Positions 28,093 through 36,988 of a DNA stretch of 64,000 bases are shown here, piece after piece (position 1 is the stretch's first letter; every line of letters starts with the position of its first letter). The translations under genes and the position numbers were made by a program. The notes beneath the pieces are model-generated. The model did not search any database. It was not told where the DNA came from and saw nothing but the letters and a program-made list of their open reading frames with translations. The stretch is from Moorena sp. SIOASIH (GTDB taxonomy: Bacteria > Cyanobacteriota > Cyanobacteriia > Cyanobacteriales > Coleofasciculaceae). The DNA lies in contig NZ_JAAHIH010000006.1 in assembly GCF_010671925.1 (NCBI RefSeq), positions 496,001 through 560,000 of the forward strand, read 5' to 3'.

Positions 28093-28144
28093 GCAAAATT
28101 CATCCCACACCTAATGCGTAGCATAGGTGTGGGATGAATTTTGC
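28093..28144. repeat. Perfect 52-bp palindrome with 21-bp arms
   Basis: The arms GCAAAATTCATCCCACACCTA and their exact complement flank a ten-base loop (ATGCGTAGCA). It lies at the point where the Uma2 reading frame is lost. An extruded or transcribed hairpin is likely. Confidence 0.85.
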
Positions 28145-28301
28145 ACAGGGTATGTATGGAATTGCTATTATATATCTACTGATAAACAAAGCCGAACGCG
28201 CCCCGCGTGGCCAAAGGCCTTAAATGCTGGTTTATCAGCTATTAAAGAGCGAAAAAATCGAATTTTTGTATTGTTCCGGCGGGTCGGGGCATCCCGGAGA
28301 G

Positions 28302-28396
28302 GAAACCTTAGAATAGGGCAGCCTTAATCATAAAGTTTTAACCCTTTACGCATAACCGACTAACCATAAAGGCTGCCCTATTCTTGCGGTAACTTC
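28302..28396. repeat. ~95-bp hairpin element, copy B
   Basis: Inverse orientation to copy A. Ends are GAAACCTTAG and GCGGTAACTTC. The stem AGGGCAGCCTT pairs with AAGGCTGCCCT, so both strands of the stem differ from copy A in a matched way. Located inside the interrupted Uma2 gene. Confidence 0.8.
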
Positions 28397-28956
28397 TGAC
28401 CGTGTCGTTAATAAAGCTTGTCGTTCGCGTAGCGTGGCCAAAGGCCTTGTATCCGTTCGCGCAGGGTCGGCGAAAGCCGATACTGTTGGGTGGAGTTGGC
28501 TTCAAGCCTACACGCTCACTCGTTCGCGAAGCGGCTCTGTAAGAGCAGAGTCAGTGTAGGAGTATGTCACAAGAATACCTTTTGATTGATACTCAACAGA
28601 TCACTATCGAGTGCTTCCGGCGCAATCCACAAGGCAAATGGGAACTCAATCCCTACAAAGAAGGAGAGGAAATTCACTTGACCAGCATTGATTTTAGTTG
28701 TCCCATCTCCTTAATTTATGAGGATGTTACTTTATAGTTACTGTATAGTAGTGACTGCTGAGTGGCTGAGTTTTGAAAAAGACGTACTACCAAACCTCAC
28801 TAATTTGCTAAAACTGGATTAATTAGTACTAATGAGTAGGTCTACCATCAGGATTTCCAGTAGTAGCAAATTCCGGGTAAATGATCTATTAGCAATCACT
28901 AATATCTAAGAATTAATATCTAATATCTCATATCTAAGACTATCATGCTATCATAG

Positions 28957-29886
28957 CTAATAGCTAATACCTAATTCTGTGAGAAAGGCATTGAATGTCT
29001 CTTGATCCGGCAAAGATGGCTGAGCCCCAGCCTTAGTGACAGCAAGCGCCCCAGCTGCAGCTCCCCATACTACCGCTTGCCGCAAGGGTAACCCTTTGGC
29101 TATTGCCACAGCCATGGCACCATTAAACGCATCTCCAGCCGCCACAGTATCCACAGCCTCAACAGAAAAAGCGGGGACGAAGAACGATTCAGAACCAGTG
29201 GCACAGAAAACCCCCTGCTCCCCTAAGGTCACAATCACCGTATCCACACCTCGTGCCAACAGTACTTCTGATGCGTTCTTGGCTGACTCTATGGTATCGA
29301 CAGGAAAATCCACTAGTACAGAGGCTTCCAACTGATTCGGTGTCATAATATCCACCATGCTATACAGTTCCTCTGGTAACTCCTGAGCTGGTGCTGGGTC
29401 AAGAATCACTGGACAACCGACTTTCTGAGCTGCTGCTGCTACTAAGAGCACCACCGACATGGGAATCTCCAACTGCATCAATAAAACAGCGGCTTCTGGC
29501 AACAAACTACTGAGGCGTTCCACATCAGTTTCATTAACATGGCCATTAGCACCAGCCACGAAAATAATGGTATTCTCCCCAGCCTGATCCACCGAAATCA
29601 CTGCAATCCCAGAACTGACCCCCTCCTCAACCAAAACGCCATCGGTGTCAACACCCGTTACCCCTAGACTTTGGCGTAGATGAGTCCCAAAATCATCACT
29701 ACCGACGCGCCCCACCATTTTAGTGGGGATACCCAACCGTGCCACCGCCACAGCTTGATTTGCCCCTTTCCCACCAGGAGCAGTAAAAAATTCATGGCCT
29801 TGTAGTGTTTCACCTGGAACTGGTAACCGGGGAGTTTTGGCTACCAAATCCATATTGATACTGCCGAAAACAATAACTGGTTTCAT
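28957..29886 (-). CDS. rbsK: Ribokinase (PfkB family)
   Basis: Ribokinase phosphorylates ribose at O5 using ATP, feeding it to the pentose phosphate pathway. 309 residues with the PfkB signature 1 (GGKGANQAVAVARLG, about 38-52), the substrate region INMDL near 10, and signature 2 DTVAAGDAFNGAMAVA near 246-261, which holds the catalytic Asp. Length matches ribokinases. No ribose transporter or RbsR lies nearby, so it is a stand-alone gene, and another sugar as substrate cannot be excluded. A 600-base repeat region lies upstream. Confidence 0.88.
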   Translation of the reverse strand: MKPVIVFGSINMDLVAKTPRLPVPGETLQGHEFFTAPGGKGANQAVAVARLGIPTKMVGRVGSDDFGTHLRQSLGVTGVDTDGVLVEEGVSSGIAVISVDQAGENTIIFVAGANGHVNETDVERLSSLLPEAAVLLMQLEIPMSVVLLVAAAAQKVGCPVILDPAPAQELPEELYSMVDIMTPNQLEASVLVDFPVDTIESAKNASEVLLARGVDTVIVTLGEQGVFCATGSESFFVPAFSVEAVDTVAAGDAFNGAMAVAIAKGLPLRQAVVWGAAAGALAVTKAGAQPSLPDQETFNAFLTELGISY

Positions 29887-29934
29887 CGTTAACAGAATTA
29901 CAAGTTAGCAAATTTAAAGTTGAAAAGAGTTAGA

Positions 29935-30536
29935 AGGCAAGCAAGTTTAACGTTGAACGTTGAACGCGATCGCGTGGCCTTTTGGCCAAGGTTTTAACCT
30001 TCAACATTATAACCTGACAACCTTCAAAATTAATGATGACAAAAACCAGAATTGGTTTCATATTTAATTTAATATAGTTACCTTTAACAGAGTTATAATT
30101 TATTTAGTAACTTTAAAGTTGAACGTTTTAACCTTGGCCAAAAGGCCACGCGCTTCGCAGCAAAGCGGGACTTCGTCCATCGCGTTCAACCTGCCAACCT
30201 TGGCCAAAAGGCCACGCGCTTCGCAGCAAAGCGGGACTTCGTCCATCGCGTTCAACCTTGGCCAATAGGCCACGCGATCGCGTTCAACCTTCAACCTGAC
30301 CACCTTCAACCTTCAACCTTGGCCAATAGGCCACGCGATCGCGTTCAACCTGACCACCTTGGCCAATAGGCCACGCGATCGCGTTCAACCTTCAACCTGC
30401 CAACCTTCAACCTGCCAACCTTCAACCTGACCACCTGCCAACCTGCCAACCTGCCAACCTGCCAACCTTCAACCTGCCAACCTACCCTACACCGAATCGC
30501 CTTGGGCGAACAACCTTCTAACCTTTTAACCTTCAA
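29935..30536. repeat. 600-bp array of AACCTTC/AACCTGCC units with GGCC and HIP1 inserts
   Basis: Tandem CTTCAAC, CTGACCAC and CTGCCAA units alternate with at least five CCTTGGCCAAxxGGCCACGCG blocks. Two blocks (30127-30190 and 30193-30256) are near-identical direct repeats in which the HIP1 octamer is split by about 26 bases (CTTCGCAGCAAAGCGGGAC...). Open frames across this region are repeat products. Confidence 0.85.
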
Positions 30537-30545
30537 CTAATGCAT

Positions 30546-31628
30546 CTATAAAGCTGGTTTCAAACCAAGTAACTTTATCAACCGCTCAATGTCGAAATAT
30601 TCATTCATCATCTGTTGCATACACTCCACCTTAATTGCTTCATGGAGATGTACTTGACCAAAAGAATTGTCAATAATCTCAACAGTAGTGAGGGTGTCTA
30701 AATCAACGGAAAGTACCGGAATTTCAAACTCTTCAGCACGTCTGAGAACAACCGATTGAGGCTGAACTTGACCGGTAAGGATTAAACAGTGGGTTGAGGT
30801 TTCTAGAGCAGCCATCTGAAGGTCTGGGCGATCGCCTCCCGTCACCACCGCCATATTAACGCCCTTGCGTAAATACTTCAGAGCAGCATTGACATTCATC
30901 GCCCCAATTGTCAAGCTTTCCACCATCAAATCCAAGCGGTCAGGGCAGCATAGCACATTAGCTTGCAACTGACGTACTAGTTCCCGAACACTAACACTGC
31001 GCAACAGATTATTTCTAGGCAGCATTCCCAATACTGGGATTTCTTGCCGTTCCAGAAACGGTTTCAATGTTGTTTTCACCCTTGATAGCTTATCTTGAGG
31101 AATATCATTAATTAAAACTCCCAGTAAGCTTTCCCCTAGACGTTGCTTAGCAAATAACAACGCATCTGCTAGTAAAACCGAGTGAAAACGAGCCACCAAC
31201 AAGACAGCAGCATCAATGGTCTGAGCAACTTTTGGTAATGATAAGTTAAACAGAGTCCCCGCACTCAAGGTTGCTGCTCCTTCCACCAAAATTACATCAC
31301 TACTTAGTGGTTGGAGATAGTCTTGAAGAGACTGACGGTAATCTGTTGAGTCTTGTCCTCCCAAGCGTTTTTCAATAGTTTGAGCATCCATAAACAGCAA
31401 AGGCGATCGCACCATGTTCTCTGGCAACTTAAGTATGTCAGTGATAAACTGGACATCTTCTTCTATCGTTGACCCTTGATTGCTACTCAAAAAGGTACCC
31501 AGTGGTTTACAGTAGGCAATCGTTATCCCTTTTGCTTGCAGTTGATCGGCAATTCCCAGGATCGTTGCTGACTTACCGCTGTAAGCTTCTGTTGACCCAA
31601 TTAGTAAATACTTAGCGGATTTTGCCAC
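30546..31628 (-). CDS. BioD-like P-loop protein with DRTGG domain
   Basis: 360 residues. The N-terminal part (to about 210) is a dethiobiotin-synthetase-type P-loop fold (GSTEAYSGKSATILGIA at 12-28, DVILVEGAATLSAGTLFNLSLPKVA near 110-134). The C-terminal part (about 215-330) is a DRTGG domain (GAMNVNAALKYLRKGVNMAVVTGGDRPDLQMAAL). This pair also forms the N-terminal regulatory half of some phosphotransacetylases, but no acetyltransferase part is present here. Cyanobacteria commonly carry this stand-alone form, whose role is unknown. The start is GTG at 31628 with AAGGGG just before it. It lies 37 bases after the EbsA-like gene and is probably co-transcribed with it. Confidence 0.75.
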   Translation of the reverse strand: MAKSAKYLLIGSTEAYSGKSATILGIADQLQAKGITIAYCKPLGTFLSSNQGSTIEEDVQFITDILKLPENMVRSPLLFMDAQTIEKRLGGQDSTDYRQSLQDYLQPLSSDVILVEGAATLSAGTLFNLSLPKVAQTIDAAVLLVARFHSVLLADALLFAKQRLGESLLGVLINDIPQDKLSRVKTTLKPFLERQEIPVLGMLPRNNLLRSVSVRELVRQLQANVLCCPDRLDLMVESLTIGAMNVNAALKYLRKGVNMAVVTGGDRPDLQMAALETSTHCLILTGQVQPQSVVLRRAEEFEIPVLSVDLDTLTTVEIIDNSFGQVHLHEAIKVECMQQMMNEYFDIERLIKLLGLKPAL

Positions 31629-31665
31629 CCCTTATTTACACTCCTATAACTAGAGAACTGGTTGT

Positions 31666-32040
31666 TTATTCATCAATGCGTAGTAGTTTGCGGTAGAATG
31701 CCTTGGAAAAATCCGTTATGCGCGATCGCTTAAAGTTCATAATGACTTCGATTAAGTAATTCACAAACTCAGAATTTTGCATAGTAAGTTCGTAACTAAG
31801 ATCCGCGTTACCATCAAACTGTAATCGGCAACGAGTTAGTTCCGAAGGAAGATTAGATACAAACCAAGTAGCAACGAAGGGAATACTATCACCGCCTTCT
31901 ATGTGGCGACGACCTTCCAAAGACCCTTTTTGGTAGAGGCTAATTGCTATAGGTAAAAGATTCCGTTTATTACCCTGGTAGTAGGGAACATAAATCCCGA
32001 CAGCTCCTTTGTCGGCAGGCTTAAGTTTTTCGATCGACAT
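31666..32040 (-). CDS. ebsA: EbsA-like type IV pilus/biofilm protein
   Basis: 124 residues beginning MSIEKLKPADKGAVGIYVPYY, with SLYQKGSLEGRRHIEGGD, RCRLQFDGNADLSYE and a basic end (FYRKLLRIDE). From memory this matches EbsA, a cyanobacterial protein needed for type IV pilus assembly and for suppressing biofilm formation. It is soluble and without a signal peptide, consistent with action at the cytoplasmic side of the pilus machine. The pilus genes themselves are not in this window. Name assigned by recognition of overall pattern, not by a search. Confidence 0.62.
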   Translation of the reverse strand: MSIEKLKPADKGAVGIYVPYYQGNKRNLLPIAISLYQKGSLEGRRHIEGGDSIPFVATWFVSNLPSELTRCRLQFDGNADLSYELTMQNSEFVNYLIEVIMNFKRSRITDFSKAFYRKLLRIDE

Positions 32041-32263
32041 GGCTGAATATCACTCAATTGCCGTTGATGGTATTGATGTAACTATTCCTATGGGACAATC
32101 TCCGTGATGGAAAACCCATCACGATCAGATGATCAGTCCAGGAAAATAAGTATTCTAATACATTACATTCAACTTTCCTATAGGTTAAGCTTATCCCCAA
32201 AGTTTATAATAGGGAATTGTGTGTTTCTAATTACAAGAAGCGCGGATAAAAGTTGATTGAGTG

Positions 32264-32413
32264 TAAGCATTTAGCTCTGCTGCTCTGCTGCTCTGCTGCT
32301 CTGCTGCTCTGCTGCTCTGCTGCTCATGGGCTACTTGAGGTGCTGACGGCTGACGGCTGACGGCACCTCAAGTAGCGTGAGCTTTTAGCTCACGGCTGAC
32401 GGCTGAATGCTTA
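32264..32413. repeat. TAAGCAT...ATGCTTA inverted repeat with CTCTGCTG octamers
   Basis: The outer ends TAAGCATTTAGCT and GGCTGAATGCTTA pair. The inside has about six CTCTGCTG units, GCTGACG units and an inner palindrome around CACCTCAAGTAGCGTGAGC. Related to 14750-14982 and 46656-46755. Confidence 0.75.
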
Positions 32414-32435
32414 TGATTGAGTCTCTAGTCTAGCC

Positions 32436-32843
32436 TCAACTGGGATTAGCCTTGCAACCTACTGGGTAAACCGATTTATACGTAGTAGAACGCTTACCAA
32501 ACCAACTGTAACGATTATCCCGAATCTGCTCGTAAACGTGATCCCCTACCGACTTCACCCCAGGCATTGCCCGATAAGCGGATACAAAGATATTACCCAA
32601 TGGCAATAGACGCCCAATCTCTTCAGCGGCATCACTTCCTTGCCATCGACAATCATCAGAAGAAGCATCGATCAAAATCATACCCATCTCACACTCGAGA
32701 GGTGTTACCCGTAATTTTCCGCAAGCTTCTTTATCCTGCATCGGTATGTAATCAAATAGCTTGCCCTGATCCAGATTTTCTAGTAGCTGTACCAGAGTCA
32801 CACAAAGATTACAGTCGCCATCGTAAATAACGTGATATCCCAT
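32436..32843 (-). CDS. DCC-family thiol-disulfide oxidoreductase-like protein (DUF393)
   Basis: 135 residues with the family signature DGDCNLC near residues 8-14 and LPLGNIFVSAYRAMPG near 80-95. DUF393/DCC proteins have a thioredoxin-like fold and are presumed redox proteins; substrates are not known. The two cysteines of CNLC are present. Cytoplasmic, as there is no signal peptide. The gene follows an inverted repeat and is not in an evident operon. Confidence 0.8.
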   Translation of the reverse strand: MGYHVIYDGDCNLCVTLVQLLENLDQGKLFDYIPMQDKEACGKLRVTPLECEMGMILIDASSDDCRWQGSDAAEEIGRLLPLGNIFVSAYRAMPGVKSVGDHVYEQIRDNRYSWFGKRSTTYKSVYPVGCKANPS

Positions 32844-32971
32844 TCAGCCTCTTTCCTAAATCCTAGTTTATCTGCCCCAAAATAGCTGATCACCATATTT
32901 TTGACTACTACTGTAGTCCTAAACATTGCGGCTAATGCCCTGTCAAGTTTGAATTGAAGCGTTCACCAAGC

Positions 32972-33015
32972 GGTGCGACCCTTGGCGAATTTAATTCGAC
33001 GACTGTAAGCGCACC
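32972..33015. repeat. GGTGCGACCC...GCGCACC palindromic repeat, copy 1
   Basis: A 44-base unit with GGCGAATTTAATTCG in the middle. A near-identical copy lies at 33288-33331. Further members are at 36461-36505, 45205-45252, 45376-45419 and 57236-57279. Confidence 0.8.
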
Positions 33016-33287
33016 AGGCAGGATTTAGGCATGATAGCACCCTTGGATGAAGGGCGCGATCGCAGTAGGGAACAGGTATGAAGACTTTTGACCTAACACC
33101 GTGCCACCTAACATCGTCCCACCATTACCCTCAAAACTAAATTGACAGACTACTAGCTCATAAACATAAATTAAACATTTTGCCAACACAATGACCCACA
33201 TCAGTATTCGACACTGTAACTAGCTTCCTCAGGTTTGTCTGCAAAATACAGTAGGGGTAAGCAAACGGTCAAGTTATCTAGGGCAAC

Positions 33288-33331
33288 GGTGCGACCCGTG
33301 GCGAATTAAATTCGACGACTGTAAGCGCACC
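33288..33331. repeat. GGTGCGACCC...GCGCACC palindromic repeat, copy 2
   Basis: Same 44-base unit and orientation as the copy 316 bases upstream, sharing GACGACTGTAAGCGCACC. The 32844-33451 stretch otherwise shows no gene. Confidence 0.8.
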
Positions 33332-33451
33332 CGGACGGAATTCCTGCTTTCGGTCGCATAAAAGACAAAATTGAGGCTGATAACTAAATTGAACAGATTA
33401 TTACAACTATAAACCTAACCTCCCTCACCTATACTCAGGAGGTCTGATGCA

Positions 33452-33631
33452 ATGATAATAAGATGGCGGCAGTTATTGGTTAGAATAACAATTTGGCTAG
33501 CAGCTGAGATCATCCTCAACTTTCTGGGGCTGGACAATCTAGCTGACTACAGCGAGTTCATATACGAGCAGGAGGTTGCCCTATCAAGTCAATACACGCT
33601 TCCAGCCATTGAGAGGCTGCCCCATTCCTAG
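33452..33631 (+). CDS. 59-aa small conserved-looking protein
   Basis: ATG at 33452 has a perfect AGGAGG nine bases upstream. The protein begins MIIRWRQLLVRITIWLAAEI, continues ILNFLGLDNLADYSEFIYEQ and ends AIERLPHS. The first half is an amphipathic or membrane-associating helix (LLVRITIWLAAEIILNFLGL), the second half is polar. The LDNLADYSEF block is reminiscent of short unannotated cyanobacterial proteins, but I cannot name a family. The strong ribosome-binding site and sensible composition are the main support. Confidence 0.6.
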   Translation: MIIRWRQLLVRITIWLAAEIILNFLGLDNLADYSEFIYEQEVALSSQYTLPAIERLPHS

Positions 33632-34222
33632 TACACCTTGGTAGATATTTGTAACCAGTTCCTTTGAAGATGAAGGGATTAGGGGGTGAGGGAGTGATCA
33701 GCTGTGAGGCATCTACATCTAATTTATATATCTAATTTATTGATTTTATTTTAATTTATTGAATCGGCAAGGGAGCAGGGACCGATGAGGAGCAGGGCAT
33801 AGGGTTAATGAGTTTTTCGAGCTTAATCAAAGCTATACAATTTAAATCCGCGACCCCTTAGACATATATTGATTTTGTGGTTGGTCCACTAATATATCAT
33901 AATGTCCACGTCCTATTCAACTAATGCGCATTTAAATTGCAGGCTTTCCGGCACCCCCATGCCCTTATCCCCCCATCCGTTACATCTGTTAACCCATCCG
34001 TTGCTCCATCTGCTGATCACCCTGAAACCTGATCACCCTGAAATAGGCAAATTAGATGGTCAGCAGCTTACCTGAATGGCAAAAGCTGTGAGATTTTACC
34101 CTTTCTAACTAGCAGCAGTGTCTTCGGCTACAGTTCTTTGAGCTATCTTGGATAAGAATTGTAAAAGAACACTTAGCTAGATGCAAAACGACAACAATTA
34201 TTTCGGTCAACAAGGTTGACAC
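33632..34222. other. Intergenic region before the potassium channel gene
   Basis: Low-complexity AT-rich patches (ATTTATTGATTT near 33730) and a CCATCCGTT duplication near 33970. No gene or clear hairpin. The last 100 bases should hold the promoter of the next gene. Confidence 0.5.
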
Positions 34223-35911
34223 ATGAAACCCCGCATCATTATCTGTGGCTTGGGTCGCACTGGATACAAAATATTCCGCTTACTGAAGCAGCAGGGAGTA
34301 GCTGTTGTTGGCATCAGCAACAGAATAATGCCTGGTGACGAAAACAATATTATTATTGGAGACTTGCGGGCTGTTTCTACCCTACTTGCAGCTGGACTCG
34401 AACATGCCCAAACCCTGGTTCTGGCCTGTAATGACGATGCTCTCAATCTGGCAATCCTGACTCAGGCACGAGTGATTAATCCCCGGATTCGGATCGTTAA
34501 CCGATTGTTTAATACCAGCCTAGGTACTCGTTTAGATCAGACCCTACCGGATCATGTCAGCATGAGTGTTTCTTCTCTAGCAGCACCGGTATTTGCCTTC
34601 GCAGCAATGGGGAATCGAGCCATTGGGCAACTCAAGCTATACAATCAAACCTGGCCGATACAAGAAGAAATTATCACCGAAAGCCACCCTTGGATGGGAA
34701 CACAGTTGAGTGACCTGTGGGATGAGCGTAGGCGAATGTTGATCTACTACTTACCGATGGACTCGAAGTTAGATCTAGTTTCCGCAGTAGTTCAGGGGAA
34801 ACAGTTACAACCTGGCGATCGCTTAATTATTGGTACTCAGCCTCGGTTTCGTCCTAAACGCCAATCCTGGCTACAGAAACTGCTGAAAGTTTTCACAAAC
34901 TTACAACAGTTTCAGCATCATGCTCAACCAATGTTAGTAGTGACCCTTTTCCTACTCCTGATAATTTTTACGGCCACATTGACTTATGTGTGTGTCAACC
35001 TAGAAACCTCTATTGTTGATGCTCTATATTTTTCTGTGGGTATGATTACGGGTGCTGGTGGTCAAGAAGAAGTAGCAGAAAAGTCCCCGGACAGTATTAA
35101 AGTATTTACTGCTGTGATGATGTTAGTAGGGGCTGGTGTGATTGGGATTTGCTATGCTCTGCTAAACGATTTTGTCTTAGGTACCCGACTCAAACAGTTT
35201 TGGGATGCTGCGAGAGTTCCCTACAAAAATCACTATGTTGTATGTGGACTGGGAAATGTAGGAGTCCAAATCCTCTACCAACTTCATGCCCAAGGCCATG
35301 AATTGGTGGTGATTGAGAGTAACCCCAACAATCGTTTCCTGAACATTGTTCGTTCTTTAGGTATTGCAGTCATTCACGGAGATGCCAGTTTACCTGCTAC
35401 ACTCACAGCAGCACACATCCAACGAGCAGAAGCCCTGTTAGCAGTTACTAGTGATGATACTGCCAATTTAGAAATTGCTCTAAGTGCCAAAAGTCTAGCT
35501 TCGAAATTGTCAGTGGTTGTCCGCAATCAAGACCCGCACTTTTCCCACATGGTACAGCAAGTGTTTGAATTTGAAGCAGTATTGTCTCCCACAGAATTAG
35601 CCACCCCTTCCTTTGCAGCTGCGGCATTAGGTGGACAAGTGTTAGGCAATGGTATGATTGGGGATACGCTTTGGGTTGCCTTAGCAACTAAGATTACCAC
35701 CGAACATCCCTTCTGTGGACGCCGTGTTAAAGATGCTGCCAGGTCCGCTGACTTTGTGCCACTTTATGTTGAAACTAAGTATCAAACGATTCATGGCTGG
35801 GATTTATTGGAAATTAACCTAGCCGCAGGTGATCTTTTGTATCTAACCATGCCAGCAGTTGGTTTAGAGCAATTGTGGCGCACAACACCACCTCAAATGA
35901 TGCTGAGGTGA
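34223..35911 (+). CDS. Potassium channel protein with two RCK (TrkA-N) domains
   Basis: 562 residues. The first Rossmann-type RCK domain begins RIIICGLGRTGYKIFRLL (4-21). A central membrane part has two hydrophobic segments (MLVVTLFLLLIIFTATLTYVCV, about 235-256, and FTAVMMLVGAGVIGICYALL, about 293-312) with an intervening loop SVGMITGAGGQ where a pore helix and filter would be; the canonical TVGYG is not seen. A second RCK domain begins HYVVCGLGNVGVQILYQL (about 335). This RCK-2TM-RCK order is that of cyanobacterial Kch-like or ion-flux proteins gated by nucleotide or ions. The altered filter makes the transported ion uncertain. Confidence 0.78.
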   Translation: MKPRIIICGLGRTGYKIFRLLKQQGVAVVGISNRIMPGDENNIIIGDLRAVSTLLAAGLEHAQTLVLACNDDALNLAILTQARVINPRIRIVNRLFNTSLGTRLDQTLPDHVSMSVSSLAAPVFAFAAMGNRAIGQLKLYNQTWPIQEEIITESHPWMGTQLSDLWDERRRMLIYYLPMDSKLDLVSAVVQGKQLQPGDRLIIGTQPRFRPKRQSWLQKLLKVFTNLQQFQHHAQPMLVVTLFLLLIIFTATLTYVCVNLETSIVDALYFSVGMITGAGGQEEVAEKSPDSIKVFTAVMMLVGAGVIGICYALLNDFVLGTRLKQFWDAARVPYKNHYVVCGLGNVGVQILYQLHAQGHELVVIESNPNNRFLNIVRSLGIAVIHGDASLPATLTAAHIQRAEALLAVTSDDTANLEIALSAKSLASKLSVVVRNQDPHFSHMVQQVFEFEAVLSPTELATPSFAAAALGGQVLGNGMIGDTLWVALATKITTEHPFCGRRVKDAARSADFVPLYVETKYQTIHGWDLLEINLAAGDLLYLTMPAVGLEQLWRTTPPQMMLR

Positions 35912-36055
35912 GTGACAAATGGAACCCATGGCATCTAATGGCATCTAATCTGAACATGATCAACAATGAAGGATGAATGATACAGCCCTAGCTATAGTCT
36001 AAGGTTCATCATTCATCACTCATTATTCATGATTACTCGTGCAGCATTAGCGCAG

Positions 36056-36427
36056 CTAGAAAATACCAACTAGGACAATGGAAGTCATTAAGAAACCAGC
36101 CAATATTACAAGGATGCCAGGTAGGTTCAACCAATGTTTAACTTCCTCTGATTCTTGAGGCCACTCTTCTTGCTGCAGTTGCATCTGCCGAATCACATCG
36201 GAAATTGCTTCAGCATCCTTCACATGGTGTAATGCCTTGGTTTCACCATCAGGGTATTTCACTACGAAGTAAGTGGGAACTGTGATGTGATCCCCTGTAA
36301 TATCAATCGTATCGACAGCAACCTGCTTCGCTTTTTCGTCAATAGTTTGGGGTTCAGTGGCAATTCTATCCCCTGGGTTAGCTGTTAACTTAACTCCCAT
36401 TCCCATTGGTGATGCGTAGCTGACCAT
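36056..36427 (-). CDS. Unknown protein with C-terminal membrane anchor
   Basis: 123 residues from the ATG at 36427, chosen because GGAGG lies five bases upstream; the in-frame ATG at 36448 lies before that site. A polar N-terminal part (MVSYASPMGMGVKLTANPGD, TYFVVKYPDGETKALHHVKDAE) is followed by a C-terminal hydrophobic tail (GILVILAGFLMTSIVLVGIF, last 20 residues), suggesting a tail-anchored protein. No known family recognised. Confidence 0.6.
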   Translation of the reverse strand: MVSYASPMGMGVKLTANPGDRIATEPQTIDEKAKQVAVDTIDITGDHITVPTYFVVKYPDGETKALHHVKDAEAISDVIRQMQLQQEEWPQESEEVKHWLNLPGILVILAGFLMTSIVLVGIF

Positions 36428-36460
36428 AGAAACCTCCAGATAGGTCAAAGTTTTTTATTA

Positions 36461-36505
36461 GGTGCGCTTGACCCATTAAGAATTAAATTCGCCACGGGTC
36501 GCACC
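36461..36505. repeat. GGTGCG...CGCACC palindromic repeat, copy 3
   Basis: Inverse orientation: GGTGCGCTTGACCC at one end and CCACGGGTCGCACC at the other, with AATTAAATTCGCC in the middle. It lies 33 bases before the start of the preceding minus-strand gene, inside its leader. Confidence 0.75.
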
Positions 36506-36988
36506 TCTGGATTTCATTCTACGTAACTTGGAAAACAATTATTCAGCTTAAGCGCGATATTTTATTTATATTATCAATACTTTAGATTTTTTAGTAATTT
36601 AGTTAAGATTGCAGCGGTTTCCTGTAATCAAATGTAATCTAACAAATGTAATCTAGGAATTTTTTCTTGAAAATCGCCCTGATTCCGATACTGCCTGAGT
36701 TCTGAGTAAAATCTGTTACTGTTCACGAATCGAATTGGATTGCTATAGATTAATTATTAATTTTTTGTTAATTTCCTTAACCATTAAATTCAGCTAGCTT
36801 ATAGCCCAAAAAGGGACTTACTGCTCTAAGTTACTAGTTGTGTATAAATGTTATGGATTGTGTTCAAAAAGATAAAATATAAATAGTGATAGATAACTAT
36901 GTTAAAAAAATGTAAATAAATGATTATTTTTGCTATCCGATGTTAAATTAAGGCGGCAACGATATCGCAATCGAATTAGAGAGCATCT
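36506..36988. other. AT-rich intergenic region
   Basis: Strongly AT-rich (TTATTTATATTATCAATAC, AAATATAAATAGTGATAG). It probably contains promoters for the genes on either side, which are divergent. No gene or repeat beyond the palindrome at 36461-36505. Confidence 0.5.

Larger units (their letters stand above)
27716..28737 (+). pseudogene. Uma2-family (PD-(D/E)XK-like) gene interrupted by about 480 bp
   Basis: Uma2/DUF820 proteins are a large cyanobacterial family with a restriction-endonuclease fold and mostly unknown roles. The N-terminal part (27716 to about 28085) shows LDWEEKQELNYEYIDGEVYAMTGG, PHGTIALNL, YPDVMVTCD and LIAEVLSPSTEAFDRGRKFANYR. The expected C-terminal part resumes at about 28564 (MSQEYLLIDTQQITIECFRRN) and ends at 28735-28737. 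Between them are a perfect 52-base palindrome, a hairpin element and GGCC/TTCGCG repeats. The TAA at about 28112 lies in the palindrome. Probably inactive. Confidence 0.78.

Noticed and set aside
29935..30536. Possible CRISPR array, because of regularly repeated GCGTTCAACC blocks
   Set aside because: Spacers are themselves repeats, units are mostly 7-14 bases, and no cas gene is present.
30100..30536. Minus-strand frames with VGRLKVERD repeats
   Set aside because: Translation of CTTCAAC-type repeats.
34223..35911. TrkA as a name for the two-RCK protein
   Set aside because: TrkA is a soluble partner of TrkH/G; this protein has its own membrane part, so it is called a channel-type protein instead.
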